Source: Nocardia gamkensis NBRC 108242 (GTDB taxonomy: Bacteria > Actinomycetota > Actinomycetes > Mycobacteriales > Mycobacteriaceae). Taken from it: a DNA stretch of 64,000 bases. The position numbers and the translations under genes are program-made. The stretch covers positions 160,347 to 224,346 of the forward strand of contig NZ_BDBM01000008.1 of assembly GCF_001612985.1 (NCBI RefSeq). The letters run 5' to 3'. Each line of letters opens with the position of its first letter. Position 1 is the stretch's first letter. The notes under the pieces are model-generated. The model was not told the DNA's origin and ran no database searches. It saw only the letters and a list, made by a program, of their open reading frames with translations. Shown piece by piece: positions 45,805 through 55,186 of the stretch.

Positions 45805-47619
45805 ATGACGTCGAGCACCGACGCCGGTCCGACCGATCAGCCCACGCCCGAATCCCAGCCCGGGCATCGCGCGCGTCCCGACCGCCCGGCCTCCGAACGC
45901 CGCGTCCGCCCGGATCGCCCGCGTCCCGAGGCGACCTCCACCGGCCCGCGCGTGCGCACCGGCAAGCCCGTTCGCCGCAAGGCCGAGGGCCAGTGGGCGC
46001 TGGGCTACCGCGAACCGCTGAACCCGAACGAACAGTCCAAGAAGGACGACAACCCGCTCAACGTCCGCGCCCGGATCGAGAACATCTACGCCAAGACCGG
46101 CTTCGACGGGATCGACAAGGGCGACCTGCGCGGCCGGTTCCGCTGGTGGGGCCTGTACACCCAGCGCGAGCAGGGCTACGACGGCACCTGGACCGGCGAC
46201 GAGAACATCGATCTGCTCGAAGCCAAGTACTTCATGATGCGCGTGCGCTGCGACGGCGGCGCGCTGAATCTCGCGCAACTGCGCACACTCGGTCAGATCT
46301 CCACCGAGTTCGCTCGCGACACCGCGGATCTGTCCGACCGGGAGAACGTGCAGTACCACTGGATCGAGGTGGAGAACGTCCCCGAGATCTGGAAGCGCAT
46401 CGAAGCGGTCGGACTGAAGACCACCGAGGCGTGCGGCGACTGCCCGCGCGTGGTGCTCGGGTCCCCGCTGGCGGGCGAGTCGCTGGACGAGGTCATCGAC
46501 CCGACGCCCGCGATCGAGGAGATCGTGCGCCGCTACATCGGCAAGAAGGAGTACTCCAACCTGCCGCGCAAGTTCAAGACCGCGATCTCCGGCCAGCAGG
46601 ACGTGGTGCACGAGATCAACGACGTGGCGTTCATCGGTGTCGAGCACCCCGAGCACGGCCCCGGCCTCGACCTGTGGGTCGGCGGCGGCCTGTCCACCAA
46701 CCCGATGCTCGCCCAGCGGGTGGGCGTGTGGGTGCCGCTGGACGAGGTGCCGGACGTGTGGGAAGCCGTCGTGTCGGTGTTCCGCGACTACGGCTACCGC
46801 CGCCTGCGCACCAAGGCGCGCCTGAAGTTCCTGATCAAGGACTGGGGCATCGAGAAATTCCGCCAGGTGCTCGAGGACGAGTACCTGAAGCGCAAGCTGA
46901 TCGACGGTCCCGCGCCGCAGCAGCCGACCAAGCCGATCGACCACGTCGGCGTGCAGCGGCTGCGCAACGGGCTCAACGCCGTCGGCTTCTCCCCCATCGC
47001 GGGCCGGGTGTCGGGCACCGTCCTGACCAAGGTGGCCGACGCGGTGCAGCGGATCGGCTCCGATCGCGTCCGGTTCACCCCGTATCAGAAGCTGATCGTG
47101 CTCGACGTTCCCGACGACAAGGTCGACGCGCTGATCGACGAGCTCGAGCCGCTCGGCCTGCAGGCGCGGCCCTCGCTGTGGCGGCGCAATCTGATGGCCT
47201 GCAGCGGCATCGAGTTCTGCAAGCTCTCCTTCGCCGAGACCCGCAAGCGCTCCCAGGCGCTGGTGCCGGAGCTCGAGGAACGGCTCGCCGATCTGAACGC
47301 GCAACTGGACGTGCCGATCACGATCAACATCAACGGCTGCCCGAACTCCTGCGCCCGCTCGCAGATCGCCGACATCGGGTTCAAGGGCCAACTGGTCGAC
47401 GACGGCAACGGGAATCACGTCGAGGGCTTCCAGGTTCACCTCGGTGGCAGCCTCGGCTTCGACAGCGCCTTCGGGCGCAAGCTGCGCCAGCACAAGGTGA
47501 CCACCCAGGAACTGGGCGACTACATCGACCGTGTGGTGCGCAACTTCGTCAAGCAACGTACCGACGGCGAAAGGTTCGCCCAGTGGGCGGTCCGCGCCGA
47601 CGAGGCCGACCTGAGATAA
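45805..47619 (+). CDS. sirA: Ferredoxin-dependent sulfite reductase (SirA type)
   Basis: 604 residues from ATG 45805, GGAG nine bases upstream. Converts sulfite to sulfide with six electrons from ferredoxin. An N-terminal Pro/Arg-rich, probably unstructured extension of about 60 residues precedes the fold. The siroheme-4Fe4S cysteines are CSGIEFC and CPNSC; FRWWGLYTQRE and the substrate-binding RENVQYHWIEVENVP segments match SirA/NirA. Mycobacterial Rv2391 is the positional and functional counterpart. Confidence 0.95.
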   Translation: MTSSTDAGPTDQPTPESQPGHRARPDRPASERRVRPDRPRPEATSTGPRVRTGKPVRRKAEGQWALGYREPLNPNEQSKKDDNPLNVRARIENIYAKTGFDGIDKGDLRGRFRWWGLYTQREQGYDGTWTGDENIDLLEAKYFMMRVRCDGGALNLAQLRTLGQISTEFARDTADLSDRENVQYHWIEVENVPEIWKRIEAVGLKTTEACGDCPRVVLGSPLAGESLDEVIDPTPAIEEIVRRYIGKKEYSNLPRKFKTAISGQQDVVHEINDVAFIGVEHPEHGPGLDLWVGGGLSTNPMLAQRVGVWVPLDEVPDVWEAVVSVFRDYGYRRLRTKARLKFLIKDWGIEKFRQVLEDEYLKRKLIDGPAPQQPTKPIDHVGVQRLRNGLNAVGFSPIAGRVSGTVLTKVADAVQRIGSDRVRFTPYQKLIVLDVPDDKVDALIDELEPLGLQARPSLWRRNLMACSGIEFCKLSFAETRKRSQALVPELEERLADLNAQLDVPITININGCPNSCARSQIADIGFKGQLVDDGNGNHVEGFQVHLGGSLGFDSAFGRKLRQHKVTTQELGDYIDRVVRNFVKQRTDGERFAQWAVRADEADLR

Positions 47620-47639
47620 GTGTCGACGGGAGATCAACT

Positions 47640-48356
47640 GTGACAACCCAACTCGCGGAAAAGCTGTCCGAGGACGAGCTCCGCGCCATCGCCGCGCGCG
47701 GTGCCGCCGAACTGGACGGCGCCTCGGCGACCGAACTCCTGCAGTGGACCGAGGACACCTTCGGCACGAACTACATCGTGGCCTCCAACATGCAGGACGG
47801 AGTGCTGGTGCACCTCGCGGCGGGCATCCGCGCCGGCGTCGACGTGCTGTTCCTGGACACCGGCTACCACTTCGCCGAGACCATCGGCACCCGGGACGCG
47901 GTGGAGGCCGTGTACGGGGTGAACGTGATCAACGCGCGGCCGGAACACACGGTGGCCGAACAGGATCAGCTGCTCGGCAAGGATCTGTTCGCCCGAGAGC
48001 CGAACGAGTGCTGCCGGTTGCGCAAGGTCGTCCCGTTGCAGAAGTCGCTCGCGGGATACAACGCCTGGGTCACCGGCATCCGCCGGGTGGAGGCGCCGAC
48101 CAGGGCGAACGCGCCGCTGGTCTCATTCGACGAGGCGTTCGGACTGGTGAAGATCAACCCGATCGCGCCGTGGTCCGACGACGAGATGCAGGACTACATC
48201 GAGAAGCACGGCATCCTCGTCAACCCCTTGGTGGAGGAGGGGTATCCGTCCATCGGCTGCGCTCCCTGCACACGGAAGCCGGAGCCGGGAGCCGATCCGC
48301 GAAGCGGCCGTTGGGCCGGCCTCGCCAAGACCGAATGCGGGTTGCACACAGCATGA
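47640..48356 (+). CDS. cysH: Adenylylsulfate (APS) reductase
   Basis: 238 residues from GTG 47640. Reduces APS to sulfite and AMP using thioredoxin. Iron-sulfur type: CC in ECCRLRKVVPL plus CAPC in IGCAPCTR supplies the four cluster ligands; the catalytic Cys is in TECGLH at the C terminus. The cluster indicates APS rather than PAPS as substrate, fitting the absence of an APS kinase gene here. The stop overlaps the start of the MIRU-like frame. Confidence 0.96.
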   Translation: MTTQLAEKLSEDELRAIAARGAAELDGASATELLQWTEDTFGTNYIVASNMQDGVLVHLAAGIRAGVDVLFLDTGYHFAETIGTRDAVEAVYGVNVINARPEHTVAEQDQLLGKDLFAREPNECCRLRKVVPLQKSLAGYNAWVTGIRRVEAPTRANAPLVSFDEAFGLVKINPIAPWSDDEMQDYIEKHGILVNPLVEEGYPSIGCAPCTRKPEPGADPRSGRWAGLAKTECGLHTA

Positions 48357-48511
48357 CCGAGTCAGGGCCCGAAGGAGGCAGCCCGCGTAACCACGCAGGG
48401 CCCCTCGGGCATGCGAAAAAGGGACACAGCATGACCGAGTCAGGGCCCGAAGGAGGCAGCCCGCGTAACCACGCAGGGCCCCTCGGGCATGCGAAGAAGG
48501 ACACAGCATGA
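48353..48511 (+). repeat. MIRU-like tandem repeat with a coupled small frame
   Basis: Two nearly identical units start at ATG 48353 and ATG 48431 (periods 78 and 77 bases), and a third ATG at 48508 is the cysD start. Each reads MTESGPEGGSPRNHAGPLGHAKK, so the whole is one open frame of 52 codons. It begins by ATGA overlap with the cysH stop and ends by ATGA overlap with the cysD start. Each unit can form a long imperfect hairpin (GCCCGAAGG with CCCCTCGGGC). Unit length, tandem repetition and overlap with flanking stop/start codons are the hallmarks of mycobacterial interspersed repetitive units. Confidence 0.85.
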
Positions 48512-49434
48512 CCGAAACCATCCAACGTCCGTTCGGCATCACCGATTTCGACACCCTCGCCGCGCTGGAGTCCGAGGCGATCCACATCTTCCGCGAGGTG
48601 GCGGGCGAGTTCGAGCGGCCGGTGATCCTGTTCTCCGGCGGCAAGGACTCCACCGTGCTGCTGCATCTGGCGCTCAAGGCGTTCTGGCCCGCGCCGCTGC
48701 CGTTCGCGCTGCTGCATGTCGACACCGGGCACAACCTGCCGGAGGTGCTGGAGTTCCGGGACAAGGTGGTCGAGCGCTACGGCCTGCGCCTGCACGTGGC
48801 GAAGGTGGAGGACTACCTCGCCGACGGCAGGCTCACCGAGCGCCCGGACGGCATCCGCAATCCTTTGCAAACCGTCCCGCTGCTGGACGCGATCAGCGAG
48901 CACCGGTTCGATGCCGTGTTCGGCGGCGGACGCCGCGACGAGGAGCGCTCGCGCGCCAAGGAGCGCATCTTCTCGCTGCGCAACGCCTTCGGCCAGTGGG
49001 ATCCGAAGCGCCAGCGCCCCGAGCTGTGGAACCTGTACAACGGGCGCCACGCGCCGGGCGAGCACGTGCGGGTGTTCCCGCTGAGCAACTGGACCGAGCT
49101 GGACATCTGGCGCTACATCGCCCGCGAGGACATCGATCTGGCGAGCATCTACTACGCGCACGAGCGTCCGGTGTACCTGCGCGACGGCATGTGGATGACG
49201 CCCGGCGTGTGGGGCGGCCCGCGCGAGGGCGAGGTGCTGGAGACCAGGTCGGTGCGCTATCGCACCGTGGGCGACGGCTCAACCACCGGCGCCGTCCTTT
49301 CCGACGCGGCCGACAACGAGGCGATCCTCGCCGAGGTCGCCGCGTCCCGACTGACCGAACGTGGTGCGACCCGCGGCGACGACCGGGTTTCCGAAGCCGC
49401 GATGGAAGACCGCAAGCGAGAGGGTTATTTCTGA
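48508..49434 (+). CDS. cysD: Sulfate adenylyltransferase subunit 2
   Basis: 308 residues. Makes APS from ATP and sulfate together with CysN. PP-loop motif FSGGKDSTV (42-50) and FGGGRRDEERSRAKERIFS are typical. Start is coupled to the MIRU-like frame; the stop is one base before the cysN start. Confidence 0.97.
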   Translation: MTETIQRPFGITDFDTLAALESEAIHIFREVAGEFERPVILFSGGKDSTVLLHLALKAFWPAPLPFALLHVDTGHNLPEVLEFRDKVVERYGLRLHVAKVEDYLADGRLTERPDGIRNPLQTVPLLDAISEHRFDAVFGGGRRDEERSRAKERIFSLRNAFGQWDPKRQRPELWNLYNGRHAPGEHVRVFPLSNWTELDIWRYIAREDIDLASIYYAHERPVYLRDGMWMTPGVWGGPREGEVLETRSVRYRTVGDGSTTGAVLSDAADNEAILAEVAASRLTERGATRGDDRVSEAAMEDRKREGYF

Positions 49435-49435
49435 G

Positions 49436-50731
49436 ATGTCCGACCTATTGAGGCTGGCCACCGCCGGTTCTGTCGACGACGGCAAGTCCACTCTGGTCGG
49501 ACGCCTGCTCTACGACACGAAATCCGTTCTGGCCGACCAGATCGACGCCGTCACCCGCGCGTCGGTGGACAAGGGTCTCGCCACACCGGATCTCTCGCTG
49601 CTCGTGGACGGGTTGCGCGCGGAACGCGAACAGGGCATCACCATTGATGTCGCCTACCGCTACTTCGCCACTCCCCGCCGCTCTTTCGTGCTCGCGGACA
49701 CCCCGGGGCACGTGCAGTACACCCGCAACACCGTGTCCGGCGCGTCCACCGCGCAGCTGGTGATCCTGCTCGTGGACGCGCGCAAGGGCGTCATCGAGCA
49801 GACCCGCAGGCATGCCGCCGTGCTCGCGCTGCTCGGCGTGCCGAAGCTGGTGCTCGCGGTGAACAAGATCGATCTGGTTGACGACGCCGCCGCCGTGTTC
49901 GCCGCCGTCTCCGCGGAGTTCAACGAACTCACCAGCACGCTGGGCTGGTCGAGCGAGGACGTGCTGGAGATCCCGGTCTCGGCGCTGCACGGCGACAACA
50001 TCGCCTCCCGGTCGGACAACACCCCGTACTACGACGGCCCCTCGCTGATCGAGCACCTGGAATCGGTGCCGGTGGACGCGGACAGCACCGGCAGTCACGC
50101 GCTGGGCCTGCGGTTCCCCGTGCAGTACGTGATCCGGCCGCGCACCGCCGAATACCCGGACTATCGCGGGTACGCCGGACAGATCGCGGCGGGGGCGGTG
50201 GCTCCGGGCGACGAGGTCGTGGTGCTGCCCTCGGGCATCCGCACGACCGTCGAGCGGATCGACACCCCGGACGGCGAACTCGCGGTGGCGCAGACCGGGC
50301 GCAGCGTCACGCTGATCCTTGCCGACGACGTCGACATCTCCCGGGGCGACATCATCGCCTCGGCCGCCGACGCGCCGGAACCGGTGGACACCTTCGACGC
50401 CACCGTGTGCTGGCTGGGTGACAAGCCGCTGCGGCCGGGTGCGCGACTGCTGCTCAAGCACGGCACCCGCACCACCCAGGCGATCGTCGGCACGCTGCTG
50501 GAGCGCTTCGACGAGCAGCGGCTCGCGGCAGATCCGAGCCCGGAGGCATTGGAACTCAACGACATCGGGCGCATCTCGGTGCGGGTCGCCGAGCCCATCC
50601 CGGCCGACGACTACCGGGCGAACCGGCACACCGGCAGCTTCCTGCTGATCGACCCGGCCGGCGGCAACACGCTCGCGGCCGGACTGGTCGGTGATGTGCT
50701 GTCCGCCGTAGAGGTCGGCACCGGAGCCTGA
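49436..50731 (+). CDS. cysN: Sulfate adenylyltransferase subunit 1 (GTPase), no APS kinase domain
   Basis: 431 residues from ATG 49436. G1 GSVDDGKST (11-19), DTPGHVQY, NKID. It ends after the third beta-barrel (GSFLLIDPAGGNTLAAGLV). M. tuberculosis and many relatives have CysN fused to an APS kinase (CysNC, about 614 residues); this copy lacks that domain, consistent with a pathway that reduces APS directly. Confidence 0.97.
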   Translation: MSDLLRLATAGSVDDGKSTLVGRLLYDTKSVLADQIDAVTRASVDKGLATPDLSLLVDGLRAEREQGITIDVAYRYFATPRRSFVLADTPGHVQYTRNTVSGASTAQLVILLVDARKGVIEQTRRHAAVLALLGVPKLVLAVNKIDLVDDAAAVFAAVSAEFNELTSTLGWSSEDVLEIPVSALHGDNIASRSDNTPYYDGPSLIEHLESVPVDADSTGSHALGLRFPVQYVIRPRTAEYPDYRGYAGQIAAGAVAPGDEVVVLPSGIRTTVERIDTPDGELAVAQTGRSVTLILADDVDISRGDIIASAADAPEPVDTFDATVCWLGDKPLRPGARLLLKHGTRTTQAIVGTLLERFDEQRLAADPSPEALELNDIGRISVRVAEPIPADDYRANRHTGSFLLIDPAGGNTLAAGLVGDVLSAVEVGTGA

Positions 50732-50732
50732 C

Positions 50733-51563
50733 ATGGCAGCGCGGCGAGCACTTTTCGGCACTCCGCCTGTGGGCCGTTCGGGCTGCGCGACCCCTCGGGC
50801 CGGGCTCGGCGGGAGCGCACCGCGACCGCCCGCGCTGATCGCGGTGGCCCACGGCAGTCGTGATCCGCGCTCGGCCGCGACGGTCGCGGAAGTGGTCGGC
50901 ACGGTCGCGGCCGCGCGGCCGGAGCTCGACGTCCGTACGGCGTTCCTCGATCTCACCGCCCCGTCGGTCGAACAGGTCGTGGATGCCGTTGCCGCCGAAG
51001 GTCATACGCATGCGGTGGTGACACCGCTGCTGCTCGGCAGCGCCTTCCACGCCAGGGTCGACCTGCCCGGACTGCTCGCCACGGCAGGCGCGCGCCATCC
51101 CGGGCTGCGGTTGACCCAAGCCGACGTGCTCGGCGCGGACGCCGGATTGGTCGGTGCGTTGCGCGACCGGGTCCTGGCCGCCGGTGGCGCCGAACACGCC
51201 GCAGCGGCCCGGCGCCTGGGTGTCGCGGTCGCGGCGGTCGGATCGTCGTCGGCCGCGGCCAATGCCCGCACCGCCGAAGTGGCCACCCGCTTGGCCGCCC
51301 GCACCGGCTGGCGTACCGAGATCTGCTTCGCGACCACCGAACCGTCCGTCTCGCAGGCGGTCTCGCGACTGCACGCCTGCGGCGCGGACCACGTGCTGGT
51401 CGCGCCGTGGTTCCTCGCACCCGGCCTGCTGACCGATCGCCTGGCCCACGCCGCGCCGCAGGCCACCCACGCCGGTGTGCTCGGCGCGCATCCGGCCCTC
51501 ACCCAGGTCGTCCTGGATCGCTACCACGCGGCGATCGCGGAGACGCGCGCGCTTTCGGCCTGA
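50733..51563 (+). CDS. Sirohydrochlorin chelatase-like protein (CbiX/SirB family)
   Basis: 276 residues. Two CbiX-like halves; N-terminal IAVAHGSRDPRSAATVAEV with the metal-binding His, second half VAAVGSSSAAANARTAEVA. It would insert iron into sirohydrochlorin to make siroheme, the cofactor of the sulfite reductase encoded at the front of the operon. The position matches mycobacterial Rv2393. Confidence 0.9.
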   Translation: MAARRALFGTPPVGRSGCATPRAGLGGSAPRPPALIAVAHGSRDPRSAATVAEVVGTVAAARPELDVRTAFLDLTAPSVEQVVDAVAAEGHTHAVVTPLLLGSAFHARVDLPGLLATAGARHPGLRLTQADVLGADAGLVGALRDRVLAAGGAEHAAAARRLGVAVAAVGSSSAAANARTAEVATRLAARTGWRTEICFATTEPSVSQAVSRLHACGADHVLVAPWFLAPGLLTDRLAHAAPQATHAGVLGAHPALTQVVLDRYHAAIAETRALSA

Positions 51564-51658
51564 GGGCGCACGGGAGACCAGCCGCGGACGACGGCCCTGT
51601 TCTCTCTCCCGGCGACCATGCCCGTTCCGCCGACGGTGCCGCATGCTAGGAACATGGC

Positions 51659-52345
51659 ATGGCCGAGTCGTTCCGCACCACCTCCTGCGCCAGCCACGGA
51701 CACCCCGAGTTCACCGTCGTTTTCACCGAGCCGCAGCTGACCGGCATGGAGACCTGGTTGCTGTCCTACTTGGAATCCACCGTCGCGGCGGGCACGCGAT
51801 ACCACCCCGGCGAGACGATCCGCATCGGCTGGAATCTGGTCCGGGTACGCGGCCGCGACGACGGCACACTGGGGCTGGCCGAACGCGCCGATGCGCAGAA
51901 CTGGGTCGAACAGGTCGATCGCACCCTGCGTGACGTCTGGTTCCAGCGCGAAGTCGCGGCCGGCGTCGGCCTGGCCGACCACCTCGACTTTCCCGGCGAG
52001 GATCAGCAGGCGATCGTCTCGTCGTGCGGGCTCGAGTCGCCGGTGCTGGTGCTGGCCCGCACCGCGACGAAGGACCCGGATTCCTCCGGTTGGTCGGTCG
52101 AGTGCTTCGAAGACCACGCGCACCGCGCGTCGTACTACACCACCCTGCTCGAACTGGCCGCCGCCATGCCGTTCGCGGTGCAGTTCTTCGCCCTTCCGGT
52201 CACGACGACGGTGCTGATCGAAAGCCCCGAGATCACGCCCACCGGCACCATCCGGCCCCACATCGTGGACGCGGACGGCGTGGAACTGCCCCCGATCCCC
52301 GGCTCCTACCTGGACTACCTGGTCAACGGTTCGCCGAACGATTAG
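51659..52345 (+). CDS. Conserved-looking hypothetical protein
   Basis: 228 residues from ATG 51659. Mixed alpha/beta composition with FTEPQLTGMETWLLSYLESTVAAGTRYHPGETIRIGWNLVRVRG and DAQNWVEQVDRTLRDVWFQREVAAG. No signal peptide, membrane helices or catalytic motif. It converges with the TetR gene, with four bases of overlap at the stops. The role is unknown; a cytosolic or effector-immunity type protein is possible but not shown. Confidence 0.65.
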   Translation: MAESFRTTSCASHGHPEFTVVFTEPQLTGMETWLLSYLESTVAAGTRYHPGETIRIGWNLVRVRGRDDGTLGLAERADAQNWVEQVDRTLRDVWFQREVAAGVGLADHLDFPGEDQQAIVSSCGLESPVLVLARTATKDPDSSGWSVECFEDHAHRASYYTTLLELAAAMPFAVQFFALPVTTTVLIESPEITPTGTIRPHIVDADGVELPPIPGSYLDYLVNGSPND

Positions 52346-52974
52346 CCGGACGTCGCGAGCAGATCCGCCACGACAGCGCGCGCGGTCGCGACCCCCGACT
52401 CATCGCCCATCTGACGGGCGGTATGCGCCGCGCCGATCACCGCGTCCAGTTCGAACGCCACGACATCGGCCGAGCGGCCGGCGAGATGCCCTTGCTCTTG
52501 GGCCCGGCGAATCTGCTCCACCAAGAACGCGAGCCAGTCCCGGCGGTCTTCGGCGATGGCATCGCGCACCGGGCCCGGTCTGCTGTCGAACTCGGCGAGG
52601 GTCGCTACGCGGAAGCATCCACCGGGAAACGCAGGCTGGACCACCTGACCGATCCAGCGCTCGACCAGGGCGCGCAGGCGCGGTAGTCCGGCGGGCTCGC
52701 TCAGGCTCGGCGTGATGACCTCATCGATGAACACCTGCCGCGCGCACTTCACCGCCGCGATCTGCAAGCTCTCCTTGCTGCCGAAAAGGGTGGCGATCCC
52801 GCTCTTGCTCAGTCCCAGATCTGTCGCCAATCGGCCGATACTGACGCCGTTCAATCCTTCGACGGACGCCACGTCGGCGGCGCGGCGCGCGATCGACGCC
52901 CGCGCCCGAGCGCCTTTCGCCAAGCGCTGATCGGTGCCGCGCGGCGGGTCGCCCGCGGTGACGGACTCGGTCAT
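52342..52974 (-). CDS. TetR-family regulator of an efflux operon
   Basis: 210 residues from ATG 52974. HTH: ARASIARRAADVASVEGLNGVSIGRLATDLGLSKSGIATLFGSKESLQ. A longer frame upstream reaches across the divergent MFS gene and is not real. Divergent from the MFS exporter at 53077; two operator-like palindromes lie between. Confidence 0.92.
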   Translation of the reverse strand: MTESVTAGDPPRGTDQRLAKGARARASIARRAADVASVEGLNGVSIGRLATDLGLSKSGIATLFGSKESLQIAAVKCARQVFIDEVITPSLSEPAGLPRLRALVERWIGQVVQPAFPGGCFRVATLAEFDSRPGPVRDAIAEDRRDWLAFLVEQIRRAQEQGHLAGRSADVVAFELDAVIGAAHTARQMGDESGVATARAVVADLLATSG

Positions 52975-53002
52975 GACCTCATTCTTCCACTCCACTGTTG
53001 CA

Positions 53003-53049
53003 CATACGAACGTATGGTCGTACTTTAAGTGAACGAACGATCGTGCGTT
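53003..53049. promoter_or_regulatory. Two operator-like palindromes between TetR and MFS genes
   Basis: CATACG-AA-CGTATG (53003-53016) is perfect. AACGAACGATCGTGCGTT (53032-53049) is palindromic except for one pair. They flank the likely promoters of both genes. Confidence 0.7.
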
Positions 53050-53076
53050 TTGTTTCCCTTCTTCTAAGGACTTCCC

Positions 53077-54489
53077 ATGACCGACGCGTCCGTGCGGCTC
53101 GACAGCCCGCCGACCGCGCCCGCGGCTACCCGCACCTTGCTGATCGCTTGCGGCGCGGCATTCATCGCTTTCCTCGATCTCTCGGTAGTCAACATCGCCT
53201 TCCCCTCGATCGCCCGGGACTACCCCGGTACGGCCACCACCACGCTGACCTGGATCGTCAGCGGCTACGCGGTCGCCTTCGCCGCGTTGCTCACCCCGGC
53301 CGGACGCTTCGCCGACGCGCTCGGACGCCGCAGACTGTTCCTCGGCGCGCTGGCCGGTTTCGCCCTCACCTCCTTGCTGTGCGGGCTCGCGCCGACAGCG
53401 GGCTGGCTCATCGCGGGCCGGGTACTGCAAGGCGGCACCGCGGCGCTGATGGTGCCGTCCGCGCTCGGCTTGGTACTGGCCGTCACCCCGCGGGAAAAAA
53501 TCGGCGCGGCCATCGGAGCCTGGTCGGCCGCGGGCGGGTTCGCCGCGGTGGTCGGCCCCGCGCTCGGTGGCGCGCTGGTCGAAGGATTCGACTGGCGCGC
53601 GGTCTTCGTGATCAACGTGCCGGTGGCGCTGCTGCTGATCGCGGCGGCGGCCCGCATTCCGGCCGTGGAGGGCCGTCGGGCGGGCGGCGGGTTGCCCGAT
53701 CCCCTCGGCACCCTCGCGGTCGCGCTGGGTCTCGGCGGACTGGTCGCGGGCGTCACGGAGGGGCAGCGCTGGGGCTGGACCTCGGTGGGGACGCTGACCG
53801 CGCTGATCGGCGGTGGCTTGCTGGTCGTCGCCGCGCTCGCCCGTTCGGCGCGCCACCACGATCCCGCGATCGCGGTGGAGCTGTGGCGCAGCAGGTCGTA
53901 CGCGCTGGCCAACGCGACCTCGTTCGTCTTCGGCGCCGCCATGTTCGCCTGGCTGCTGGCCGGACCGCTGTTCCTGGACGCGATCTGGGGTTACTCGGTG
54001 CTCGGCTCCGCGGGCGCGATGACGATCGGGGCGGTGGCGTCGATGGTGACGGCGACCGTCGCGGGCCGGGTCGGCTCGCCCGTCGTCAGGCGATGGCTCG
54101 GCGTGCTCGGAGCGTCGATGTTCGTCGCGTGCACCGTGTGGATGAGCACGGACGCCTTCGGCGCCACGCCGAACCTGTGGGCGGCGTGGATCCCGGCCGG
54201 GGTGCTCGGCGGCGGCGGCATCGGCTTCGTCGTCACGGTACTCGGCACCGCGTCCGCCAGTTCGCTTCCGCCCCAGCAGTTCGCCGCCGGAACCGGCATG
54301 AATCTGACCGCGCGGCAAGTGGGCGGCGCACTCGGTGTAGCCGTACTCGCCGCCGTGTTCGCGGCGCGTCCCGGCGATCCGCTCGGCGCGTTCCACACCC
54401 TCTTCGCCGTGTGCGCGGGCATCGCCGCCGTGGCCGCCTGCCTGGCCGCCCTCCCCGCCCGTACCCCGTCATTCTCTTCCGAAAGCTAG
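53077..54489 (+). CDS. MFS exporter, DHA2 (EmrB/QacA) family
   Basis: 470 residues with 14 hydrophobic segments. The family start FIAFLDLSVVNIAFPSIA, the motif GRFADALGRRR and RVLQGGTAALMVPSALGLVLAV identify a drug:H+ antiporter. The DHA2 branch is usually under local TetR control, as here. Followed after eight bases by an SGNH-hydrolase gene, so the two are probably one operon. Confidence 0.93.
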   Translation: MTDASVRLDSPPTAPAATRTLLIACGAAFIAFLDLSVVNIAFPSIARDYPGTATTTLTWIVSGYAVAFAALLTPAGRFADALGRRRLFLGALAGFALTSLLCGLAPTAGWLIAGRVLQGGTAALMVPSALGLVLAVTPREKIGAAIGAWSAAGGFAAVVGPALGGALVEGFDWRAVFVINVPVALLLIAAAARIPAVEGRRAGGGLPDPLGTLAVALGLGGLVAGVTEGQRWGWTSVGTLTALIGGGLLVVAALARSARHHDPAIAVELWRSRSYALANATSFVFGAAMFAWLLAGPLFLDAIWGYSVLGSAGAMTIGAVASMVTATVAGRVGSPVVRRWLGVLGASMFVACTVWMSTDAFGATPNLWAAWIPAGVLGGGGIGFVVTVLGTASASSLPPQQFAAGTGMNLTARQVGGALGVAVLAAVFAARPGDPLGAFHTLFAVCAGIAAVAACLAALPARTPSFSSES

Positions 54490-54497
54490 GAAACACA

Positions 54498-55181
54498 GTG
54501 AGCGACAACACTCTTCGCACCGAAGCCAACGATCCCCTGGTGCTGCCGCCCGAAGAACAGCGGCGTCTGCTCGCCGACGCCCCATGGCAGCGCTACGCGG
54601 TGCTCGGCGACTCCATCGCGCAGGGCGTCGGCGACCCCAGCCCCGGGTACGAACCGGTGGGCTGGGCCGACCGCGTCGCGGCCGTGCTCACCACGGTCCG
54701 CCCGGATCTGGCCTACCTGAACACCGGCCGGATCGGCGCCACCTCCGCCCAGGTTCTTGCCGAACAGTTGCCGGGCGTGCTCGAATTCCGCCCGGATCTC
54801 GTCCATCTCAGTTGCGGCGGCAACGACCTGTTCCTGCCCGGCGGCGATCTCACCGAACTGCGGACGAACCTGGACACGATGTTCGCCACACTGGCCCGCA
54901 CCGGAGCGCAGATCGTCACCTTCACCCTGGCCGATGTCTGGGAAGTCGAGCGCATGGCGCCGATGCGTCCGATGCGCGAGCGGATGGCCCAGCTCAACGA
55001 CCTGACCCGCGAGCTCGCCGCCCGCTACGACGCGCTGCTGCTCGAACTCTGGGACCACCCGCTACGCCTGCGGCCCGACCTGATGAGCGCCGATCTCATC
55101 CACTTCAGCATGAGCGGCCACGCCGTGCTCGCCTCGGACATGGTGCGCACCCTGGCCGACCACGTGCTCGCGCCCCGCTGA
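54498..55181 (+). CDS. SGNH/GDSL hydrolase
   Basis: 227 residues from GTG 54498. Block I AVLGDSIAQGVGD, block III GGNDL, and DLIHFSMSGHAVLA in block V give the Ser-Gly-Asn-His set. No signal peptide, so the enzyme acts inside the cell. It could inactivate or modify an antibiotic-like ester exported by the upstream MFS protein; this is an inference. Confidence 0.9.
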   Translation: MSDNTLRTEANDPLVLPPEEQRRLLADAPWQRYAVLGDSIAQGVGDPSPGYEPVGWADRVAAVLTTVRPDLAYLNTGRIGATSAQVLAEQLPGVLEFRPDLVHLSCGGNDLFLPGGDLTELRTNLDTMFATLARTGAQIVTFTLADVWEVERMAPMRPMRERMAQLNDLTRELAARYDALLLELWDHPLRLRPDLMSADLIHFSMSGHAVLASDMVRTLADHVLAPR

Positions 55182-55186
55182 TTCGG

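Noticed and set aside
44965..47646. A continuous 893-codon frame antisense to the sulfite reductase gene
   Set aside because: Only its last 135 codons, from ATG 45372, are a SnoaL-like protein. The rest is antisense to sirA and is a GC-bias artefact.
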